Assembly: GCA_034401795.1 (NCBI GenBank)
Contig: CM067365.1
Location: 7,835,907-7,899,906 of the forward strand
DNA length: 64,000 bases
Reading direction: 5' to 3'
Source: Chaetoderma sp. LZ-2023a
Lineage: Eukaryota; Mollusca; Caudofoveata; Chaetodermatida; Chaetodermatidae
A program made the position numbers and the translations under genes. Within the stretch, counting starts at the first letter, position 1. Every line of letters begins with the position of its first letter. The notes beneath the pieces were generated by a model. That model made no database searches, had not been told where the DNA came from, and saw only the letters and a program-made list of their open reading frames with translations. Below are positions 56,601-64,000 of the stretch, one piece after another.

Positions 56601-57960
56601 GAGGAAGAAATAAATATTTTCTGATAGCTGTCATTCATTGGTTTCTCATCATGGCGGGGTATTATGCACCGTTTGTGGAGCTCTTGTTAGAATGTCTTTA
56701 AAAATCTTCTCAGAAACCACTTGGGGGCTCAATTCAAAACGCATGAAATATAATCTTGGGCAAGAGCTGCACCAAGTTTATTCAAGGGAACATGAATCTT
56801 GGATAACCTATTTTTTGCCAAAACAACTCCTGAACTACTGGACGGATTGGGCCGCAATTTGGGAGATATGATTAGGCACTGAGTACCATTACAGTTTGTT
56901 CAAGGGAAGGTGCTATGTCAGAGACTTGGCCGTAGCGGACCAATCAAAATGTAGCGTACTTTGTGGCCATATTTGACTTGTAAAAATGTCCACAAACTCA
57001 TTTATATGACCATTAAACCACCCACCAACAATTTTGATAAAAATGTAAGAGTCCTTCAGGTGAGCGACACAGGCCCCTTGGGCCTCTTGTTATAATATAC
57101 AGTAGTTTTTTGGGCATGGTGTTTCAAATTTTCCACAAGCAAAACAGGTGGATAAATGGGTTGGTGGCCATCTTGCATTTTTTCATGCAAAAAAAAACTC
57201 CCATGCATTTACGTTTAGTAAAGCAATGGGAGATTTAAAATGTCTTCTCGAAAACGACTGGACCGCTTTTAACCGAATTTGGTAGAACACATCCTTGTTA
57301 GCTCACCTGGCCATTCTACCACCTGGCCAGAATGGCCAAGTGAGCTTATGCCATGGCCACCATCCGTCGTTCATCCATCATCCGTCTGTCTGTCCATCCT
57401 TCTGTCAACTTTTTCTTCAAACTAGTTCTTCTCAAGAGCCACTTTATCAATTTCAATTCTAGTTGGGAGGAAGAGTCCTTAGGGCATAGAGATCTAAGTT
57501 TGTTCAAAGGAAGTCGATCGTCCAATTTGCTCGACGGCCATCTTGGATTTTCGCTCATTTTTGGAAACCTCTAAATATCTCCGAAACCGCTTCGGGGATT
57601 GATTCAAAGCTCAGGAAGTATCATCTAGGGCAAGAGCTGAACCAAGTTTGTTCAAGCAAAATTGATTGGCCAAATGGTTTGGTGGCCATCTTGGATGACC
57701 TACTTTTCACGAAAAAGTCTTCTCCAGAACAGTTGAACGGATTGGGCGGAAATTTGGGAGTTTTTTCAAGGGAAGCTGATAGGTAAACAAACATGGACGC
57801 CGTGGACCAATCAAAATGTAGCATGTTTGGTGACCATATTGGATCTTTTTATTTGATGTATTTTGAAGGCGAAATTGTTTTTTTAATAAACTCCAGCATC
57901 GCAATACCAATGGCCATCTCTGCTGCTAACTTGGTCAGTTTATTACAGCCAGATGTACAT
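56601..57960 (+). repeat. AGCTCACC dispersed repeats
   Basis: The end of one copy (CAGGTGAGCGACACAGGCCC at about 57056) and the head of the next (GCTCACCTGG at 57301, GGCCAAGTGAGCTTATGCC). The body carries GGCCATCTTGGATTTT several times. The copy fades by about 57960 without its usual end. Confidence 0.7.
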
Positions 57961-58011
57961 GTGTTAAATTTTGGAATACACTCAGTTGAACCTGCTATAA
58001 AGACCACCTGT

Positions 58012-58213
58012 ATTAAACCCTTTCACTGATGAATTCCCTATAGTTTCAAGACAGCCATACAGTAAAACTGTTGAATATTTTTGAATTAATTTGACTGGAA
58101 GCCATTGCTGCCTAAGGCACAACAGCTTTGGGTCAAATTAATTTCAAAATATTCAAAATAAGTTTCATATCATAAAGAATACTTTTTCCAGGATTATGTG
58201 TGAAAGGGTTAAG
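58012..58213. mobile_element. P1 MITE, complete
   Basis: TTAAACCCTTTCACTGATGA to TGTGTGAAAGGGTTAA, 202 bp, with the hairpin at 58070-58157. This uninterrupted copy gives the reference for the DIRS-B insertion site. Confidence 0.88.
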
Positions 58214-58470
58214 AGACCACCTGACTATTTTCTTCATTTACTAAATCCAATTAAGCAATGTATTTGAACTTTTATTGGCCCTTTAATGCTCAAGCCTCCC
58301 AAAACCTGTCTCTGCAGTGGTCTTGAGCAATGTCCATTTGCAGGCCAGGATGACTATTTTTGACAATTTACCACTGGAATGACTGGCTCGATAATCGAGC
58401 CAGTCATTCCAGTGACAAATGTTAAAAAATTACCAGATCTTGGCTTGCAAAGGGACATGATGCCGAAAAT
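58214..58470. mobile_element. Minisatellite monomer and P2 MITE
   Basis: 58228-58265 holds a single unit similar to the 38-bp minisatellite (AATTAAGCAATGTATTTGAA). A P2 copy follows: CCCTTTAATGCTCAAG, arms GCAGGCCAGGATGAC and CTTGGCTTGCAAAGGGACAT around GGCTCGATAATCGAGCC. Confidence 0.75.
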
Positions 58471-58477
58471 TTCAGTT

Positions 58478-58535
58478 GTTATTACACCACAAAAACATCC
58501 ATTACCGTTCAATCACTACTTGCTAAATCAATTAT
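58478..58535. repeat. Unoccupied paralogue of a hAT target
   Basis: GTTGTTATTACACCACAAAA and the following ACCGTTCAATCACTACTTGC match both sides of the hAT MITE at 46106-47162 joined without the insert. Confidence 0.88.
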
Positions 58536-58713
58536 CTGCATTTAGCTACCAGAATAAGATTTTTATGCTTGCATACACTCCTCCCCATGCCTATTCCTAT
58601 AAATATGGCCCCTCAACCAGGCTACGGGTTAGGTCCATCTCCAGTATATTAACTGATATAGACTGGCACCAGTCTGTACTCACTCCATAGTGACGCCTGT
58701 CACTAAGCGCGCT

Positions 58714-58725
58714 TGCGCATGCGCA
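58714..58725. promoter_or_regulatory. NRF1-like motif
   Basis: TGCGCATGCGCA is a perfect palindrome equal to the NRF1 consensus. It lies about 545 bp upstream of the gag-like ATG at 59270, in a GC-richer patch. The DIRS-B ITRs contain a related GTGCGCATGC. Function is inferred from the motif only. Confidence 0.45.
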
Positions 58726-59269
58726 CTGGAGCCCAAATAGGAAACAGATTCACTTTTCAATTATTCTGCAAGCAGAACAACTGCACAAATATTATCAGAA
58801 AGTCTTTTTAGCTTTGCGCTGTGTCAGCTTACACTTGAAGGACTTCCTCACGCTAAGATATGCCTATTATGAAGTCTATCCTCCCAAAATTATGTTTTTG
58901 GAAGTATTTCGTGGTTATATTGAACTTTATAACTATGTATATAAATGTTACCGGTTTTCGTGGGTTTCGTTTTCGTGGTAACAACTTTAACATGCCTAAG
59001 TCATCATCATATAAAAACACTATTACTCCAGTGATCCCTTAATCACTTTCAGTTAAAAGTAAAAATAGTGCTTTACAAGGAATTCCATTTATTTCCCTAT
59101 GATAGGAAACAATCTTGAATTTGAGATGTGCGGGTTTTGCATAGTGTGGTCTGCGTTCGTATCTAAGTTTCTTTAAGGATTATTCGTCCTTGCAGCGCTG
59201 CCCTATGGTCATCCTTCCCCTTCCTCCGTTGCTAGTAGTCAAAAGCTGTGTCTTTTGCAATATTCTAAT

Positions 59270-59729
59270 ATGTCGAATCCAGCAGCAACAGAGGGGGGGG
59301 AGGTTCGGCGAATTCGGAAGCAGTGATAGCTTTATTTGCGAGATTTGAATCCTTCGCTGCAGTTTTGACTAAATCTTTAGACGAAAGAACATCTGCCATC
59401 ATGGAGGCCAAGAAACAGGAAGTTTCTTCTGATTCCGACGTTAGCCCGAGGGCTAGCGGGCGTTCCCGCAAATGGGGGAAACCGATTCCTCTAATGTCAA
59501 TGCAAGTATTCAGGTCTCCTAAGCAGAAGTCTAGAGCGACTAAGCTCTCGAAGGTGGCCTCGTGTAGTGTACCGGGTCAAACCCACATTAGACTTGAAGG
59601 TGATGGGCATAACCCTCAAGCCGTGGTGGCGGAGGCTGAGGCTGACGTCCATAAGCCTGGTGCTTATGCTAATGCCAAAATAAATTTTCGGTCATACCGC
59701 TCGTCAAGATTCTTCATAGGTCGTCTATA
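59270..59729 (+). pseudogene. Gag-like ORF
   Basis: The ATG at 59270 opens MSNPAATEGG; the frame then breaks in a G8 run (59293-59300) where a ninth G would restore it. From 59323 the second frame is open to 59729: a helical, acidic/basic segment (ALFARFESFAAVLTKSLDER), a Ser/Arg-rich stretch (SSDSDVSPRASGRSRKWGK), then sequence duplicated downstream at 59960-60115. The style resembles N-termini of DIRS gag proteins, but I cannot show homology. No RT or recombinase follows. It could also be an unknown cellular fragment. Confidence 0.4.
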
Positions 59730-60115
59730 GCTATAGTCTGCAATCTAGTTTTGCTAGTTCTTCCGGTTCCGTTCTACTTCCGTTACGTCCGTTTCTGATT
59801 TGTCTTCCAGTTTTGCAGGACATCCGGGTCTTCAAGATCCGGTTCTTACTTCCATTCTGACCATTTCCGGTATGACTAATAAGCTCTTCCGACTTCCGCT
59901 TCCGGTTGGGACCTACCTCCGGGCTAGTGAATGAATTAAGTATAAAGAGCAATTAATTAGAGCAAATAAGGTCTCGAAGGTGGGCTCATGTAGTGCACCG
60001 GGTCAAACCCACATTAGACTTGAGGGAGACGGGCATAACACTCAAGCCGTGGTGGCGGAGGCTGAGGCTGACGTCCATAAGCCTGGTGCTTATGCTAATG
60101 CCAATGTCTTAGATC
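59545..60115 (+). repeat. Direct repeat flanking a TTCCG-rich spacer
   Basis: A segment of about 140 bp (CTCGAAGGTGG to GCTTATGCTAATGCC) is present at 59550-59680 and again at 59972-60105 with about 10 differences. The spacer is rich in TTCCG. Confidence 0.88.
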
Positions 60116-60420
60116 AGTTGTAGTGGATTCAGGTCCTCAGGACAGGGGTTACCTCCGTTTCCGGATCTACCTCCGTTTTTTCCGTATCCGGCCTGACTTC
60201 CAGTTTGCGTATTTCCGGTTCCTATGCTTATTCTGTTTTTTTAATGTACATCCGGGTTCAGTTTCCGGTTGTATTCTTCCGTTTTGCGCATTTCCGTTTC
60301 CTATTTTTACACTTCCGGATTCGTACATCCGGGGATAGGGTCATTACCGGTTTTCATGGTGTTCTATGATTAACTTCCGGTTCTGTCTTCCTTTTTTGGA
60401 TTTCCGGTGATAGCTGTTAC
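59740..60420. repeat. TTCCGG-rich tract
   Basis: Dozens of TTCCG/TTCCGG words irregularly spaced (for example CTTCCGACTTCCGCTTCCGG near 59887 and ACATCCGGG near 60248). This is interrupted by the second copy of the direct repeat. The words include the ETS core (ACTTCCGG). No gene is seen. Confidence 0.65.
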
Positions 60421-61984
60421 TGAGATTCCAGGTTTTTTCTTTCCTAGGATCTAGTCATCATTTTGTCTAAGAGTTAGTCTTATTTGAGTAAGTGCTTTTA
60501 AAATCGGAATGTTTAGTCGCTGAAAATATTAATTCCGAGACATTGCCAGTTTTGAAGTCTCTATTGGAATTGTAGATATTCAGCATTTATTCTTTTATCA
60601 GTGAAACATTTCAACATAATTAAAGACTTCCGACTGGTTGCCGGATGGGTTTTTTGTTGCAGTCGATAAGTCAGTGTATTCTACGCATTATCGCTAGATG
60701 TCGCAATTAAAATTAATTTTTAATTTCATCCAACTTTAGATGGCCAGCTGTCTCCGGGCCATTCATTCCTTTTTCGCGCTCTTTTTTCCTCTTATGTCGG
60801 CAGGTTGACATATTTATTTTAACCAAGTGAATTAATTTCTTGAGAAAAATTCCTGCTTATAGGGTAATTCTTAGTTTAATTCTGACAGGCGCTGCAAGGA
60901 ATAGATTCAGTAGTGGATTCATAGGGAAGAGAATGGCTCTAAGATTAATGATTACAAGAGCAAGAAAATGCTGAGAATAGAGAAATAAGATTAGGGTGAA
61001 GGAAGAAGGAATAAAAGCCGAGTTCTTTCTTCTGCCTTGTCACACTCATGGTTTAGGTGATGCCTAGATGTTATAGTGCCTTTGTTTTTCAGCTTTTTGT
61101 TTCTAAATTCATCCCGTAGTGTTTAATCATAATCTAGTATTAGTGTTTTCTGTATTTAACATCCAGCTGTTTCCGGGATTCATTATCATTCTATCAATCA
61201 TTCCTTTTTATTAGCATATCAAACTCGATGGCTTCCGTCTTTACAAGATGATAATATTGGTTCTAAGTCTAATAATAATGGCTAAAGATAAGTATAGGTC
61301 TCTTCCTTCATTCTCTGGCCCTTCTCCTTCTAAAGTTTTCTTCTAGTCATGTGCTCCTTCCTCTCTCTCTCTGTCTTTTTTCCCTCCTATGGGGTTTTCC
61401 CGTATTTCATCTATCAATCGTCTCCTGTGATCTTCTAGTCCTGTTCTTTCCTCTTCATCTTCCATTCTTTTAATTCCTCTCCCTCTTCTTCTTTTGATCA
61501 TCTTGATCCGATTGTTTCTGTCGTTCTCTCATTTGAGCTTGAGTTTCTAATTGTTGATAAAGGTCTGGTGTTTCTCATTCTTTTCTGTTTTTAGGGGTTC
61601 GTCCCTTGTTCGTTCGTTCATGTCAGCTTTTTTCTCTATTCTTTCCATGTCCTCTGGTCAGGATGTTGTATCTGTTCACATTCCTTCTGATCAATCTTTT
61701 TCCTTTTCTGATTCTTTACAGTTTTCTTCTCTTCTAGCTTCCAAGGGGCCTTGCTCTCCTCTTTCCATTTGAACTGTTGATTCTATGGCCTCTGGTGACT
61801 CTTCTCATCTTTTTTCTTTTCCATCTCCTAATCCTTCTTCTTTTCTTCTATTCCTAGTCAGTCAGGGCTGAGGAGATTTTGTCCAGTCAGGGTCTCTTCG
61901 GATGACTGGTCCCTGGCTCACTGGTGGATTGCTTAGACTCTTTATCTTCCTTTTAAGGACAAGTTTTTATTATAGACCTTCCTT
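60421..61984. other. No gene; pyrimidine-rich tract
   Basis: 61300-61960 is strongly biased to C and T on the plus strand (CTTC/TTCT words), with several short open frames of Ser/Phe/Leu composition that I regard as compositional. 60421-61300 is unassigned AT-rich sequence. Confidence 0.45.
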
Positions 61985-62384
61985 CTTTTGTGTCGGATCA
62001 ATTCAAAACGCATGAAATATCATCTAGAACAAGAGCTGCACCAAGTTTGTTCAAAGGAACTTGATTGGCCAAATGGTTTGGCGGCCATCTTGGATAACCT
62101 ATTTTTTGCCAAAACAACTCCAGAACCACTGAGCGGATTGGGCCAAAATTTGGGAGATATGATTAGGCACTGAGTGCCATTAAAGTTTGTTCAAGGGAAG
62201 GCGCTTACTCAGAAACATGGCAGAAGTGGACCAATCAAAATGTGGCGTGTTTGGCGGCCATATTGGACTTGCAAAAATGTTCACAAACTCATTTAAAAGA
62301 CTACTACTAAACCAGCCACTAACAATTTTGACAAATATGCACAGTGCTCCAGGTGAGCGACACAGGCCCCTTGGGCCTCTTGTT
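61985..62384 (+). repeat. AGCTCACC dispersed repeat, 3' part
   Basis: It matches 56720-57091: CAATTCAAAACGCATGAAAT, GGCCATCTTGGATAACC, and the end CAGGTGAGCGACACAGGCCC. It begins abruptly at about 61995, so it is 5' truncated. Confidence 0.75.
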
Positions 62385-62395
62385 CAGAAAATTAA

Positions 62396-62850
62396 CTGTT
62401 TAATGGTCAAGTCGTCTAAAACCGGCTTGTGCCGTCATCTCGAGGAATGTCCATTTGCAGGCAGGGCTTCCAATAATTTCTAAACACAGGAAGTCTGGGA
62501 CATCCAAGCTGATGCTATTGGGAGCCCAAGCAAGAAACATGGGAAGTCTAAAATGGTTCAAATACATGTAATTTGGTTACAAACATTGTTTTTAGAGATG
62601 TCAGGGGCAAAAAAATAGGAAGTTCCCAACTTCCTTAGTATGTTTTTTGGGTGTCCGAACGTGAACTTTGGAAGTATAGGACTCCCGGTCTTCCACTAGT
62701 GGAAACCCTGTTTGCAGGCCAAGAGAAGACTGTTTTTGAAAATGAACCACACCGAGCCAGTCATTCCAGTAGTAAATTTTCAAAAATAGTCCGCTCTTGG
62801 CCTGCAAATGGACATTCAGGAAGCAAATTTGACCATTAAGCAATCGCTTG
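62396..62850. mobile_element. P2 MITE carrying a hAT MITE
   Basis: TTTAATGGTCAAGTCG begins and TTTGACCATTAAGCAA ends the P2 element. Its left arm is interrupted at TTTGCAGG by the element at 62462-62710. The remaining arms are GCAGGCCAAGAGAAGAC and its near complement GCTCTTGGCCTGC. Confidence 0.85.
62462..62710. mobile_element. hAT MITE, 249 bp
   Basis: Ends CAGGGCTTCCA and TGGAAACCCTG with a perfect 8-bp duplication TTTGCAGG (62454-62461, 62711-62718). The duplicated word is part of the P2 arm, so the pre-insertion state is evident. The interior has GGAAGT and ACTTCC words. There is no coding capacity. Confidence 0.9.
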
Positions 62851-63030
62851 AATATACATGTAATTTAGTATTCCCTGCAAATACCTTGTACATGTCCTGT
62901 ACATCATGACTGTGCTTATGCACAAGCAGATGTATGCACACACTAGGGCCCATGATTTTATGCTTCAAAATATTGCATTTTCCATTTCAGAAATAAAAAA
63001 TGCCACTTAGTCCCTGGTTTCATTGTTATT
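62851..63030. other. No feature seen
   Basis: Short AT-rich sequence between the P2 MITE and the next dispersed repeat; nothing recognisable. Confidence 0.4.
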
Positions 63031-64000
63031 AGCTCAGCTGGCCAGAATGGCCACGCGAGCTTATGTCATAGGGGCCATCCAACCGGCATCTGCCCGTCAA
63101 GTTTTTGTTAAGACGTATAACCTAAACTGCATGGCAGGTTTTAAACAAATTTGGCAGACAGGATCGTTTGATAGGCTCTAGAACATCTATTCTGATTGTT
63201 GATACATGTAGGTCAATTTTTTAGTGGCCATCTTGGATTTTCCAAAGGCTTTCTGGAAGTCTTTAAAGCACTACTTTTCCTTAATAAAGTCCCGATTTCA
63301 ATGAAACTTAGGTGGAACGATCCTATCGTGGTTAGGATTGAACATAGCAAACGAGCATTTTTATTGGTAATTCTTTCGGTAGCCATCTTGGATTTTCTGG
63401 AAATCTTTTAAAATGTATCTTCTCCTAAATCGATTGGCAGATTTTAACCAAATTTAGTTGATTAAACGGTAGGCTCCAGAACCTCTTCAGAGTTTTGACT
63501 GGTAAATCTTAGGTTGACAATCTTAGATTTTATGAAAAATTGTCAAAATTTGTCTCCTTAACCGCTTGATGGATTTCAACCAAATTTAGCTGGAAGGATT
63601 CTATGGTGCTATGCTCCAGATGGTCTATTCAGAATGTTGATTGGTCAATTTTTGGGGTGAAAAACTTAGATTTTATGAAAGATTTACCAAAATGCTCTTT
63701 AATAGCTGTTTGACAGATTTCAATGAAATTTGGCTATAGGGACTCTATCGTGGTAGGATACTGCATATTCAGAATTTTACTAGTTAATTTTTTGGGTAAA
63801 AATCTTATAAAGAAATTTACCAGAAATTGTCAAAGCGCATCTTAACTGCTGGGAGGATTTTAACCAAATTTTAACCCTGGAAGGGTTCTATGCTCAGGTA
63901 GGCTCTAGAACGTGTATTTAGAAATTTCATTAGTCAATTTCTGGGGTGAAAATCTTAGATTTTAAGAAAAATTTACTGGAAATTTTCGAAATGCTTCTCA
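63031..64000 (+). repeat. AGCTCACC dispersed repeat, runs off the window
   Basis: The head AGCTCAGCTGGCCAGAATGG is followed by CACGCGAGCTTATGTC and then repeated sub-blocks of roughly 150-200 bp, each with TTTCAACCAAATTTAG or close variants and GGTAGGCTC(T/C)AGAAC. It continues past the right edge. Confidence 0.75.

Noticed and set aside
61300-61772. Ser/Phe-rich ORF at 61551-61772
   Set aside because: The frame is a product of the C/T-rich tract and has no motif or start context.

Overview
This window looks like intergenic DNA of an animal, probably a marine invertebrate and perhaps a mollusc. The guess rests on the mix of DIRS tyrosine-recombinase retrotransposons, CR1- and jockey-like LINEs, many hAT elements and the AGCTCACCTGG/GTGAGCTTATGCC dispersed repeat. 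The species call is an inference. I found no convincing host gene, tRNA, rRNA or CRISPR array; nearly every recognisable protein belongs to a transposable element, and most are broken.

Layout. 1-1.16 kb is unassigned and holds one Thr/Ala-rich ORF. 1.17-4.08 kb (minus) is the 5' half of a CR1-type LINE: ORF1 with zinc fingers and an SGNH esterase, then the start of the endonuclease. 5.4-6.3 kb is a decayed hAT transposase. 6.5-8.4 kb is a truncated DIRS copy (family A). 8.4-9.9 kb holds further hAT remains. 10.4-25.8 kb is one minus-strand LINE split into three pieces by a complete DIRS-A (12219-18911) and a 5.5-kb hAT element with an 8-bp target duplication (19623-25155). 25.8-38 kb is a mosaic of palindromic TTAA-ended MITEs, hAT MITEs, a LINE ORF1, minisatellites and dispersed repeats. 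38.3-45.5 kb is a second, older DIRS (family B) lodged inside a MITE; it is recognised by its inverted termini, its internal complementary region and a tyrosine-recombinase remnant. 46.1-47.2 kb is a hAT MITE whose pre-insertion site survives in a paralogous copy at 58.5 kb. 48.8-56.6 kb is a ~150-bp tandem array interrupted by a hAT element with a nearly complete transposase (50162-55226). 58.5-60.4 kb has a gag-like ORF behind an NRF1-like site, and the rest is dispersed repeats and MITEs.

How the parts relate. The junctions give an insertion order: LINE first, then hAT and DIRS-A into it; TTAA MITE first, then DIRS-B into it; tandem array first, then hAT; TTAA MITE first, then a 249-bp hAT MITE. 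Two palindrome families (called P1 and P2 here) recur throughout. Within several copies the two arms differ from other copies but still pair with each other, which is the most unusual signal in the window. Perfect TGACGTCA motifs sit at matching places in three copies of a P1-containing element and in the leader of both DIRS-A copies.
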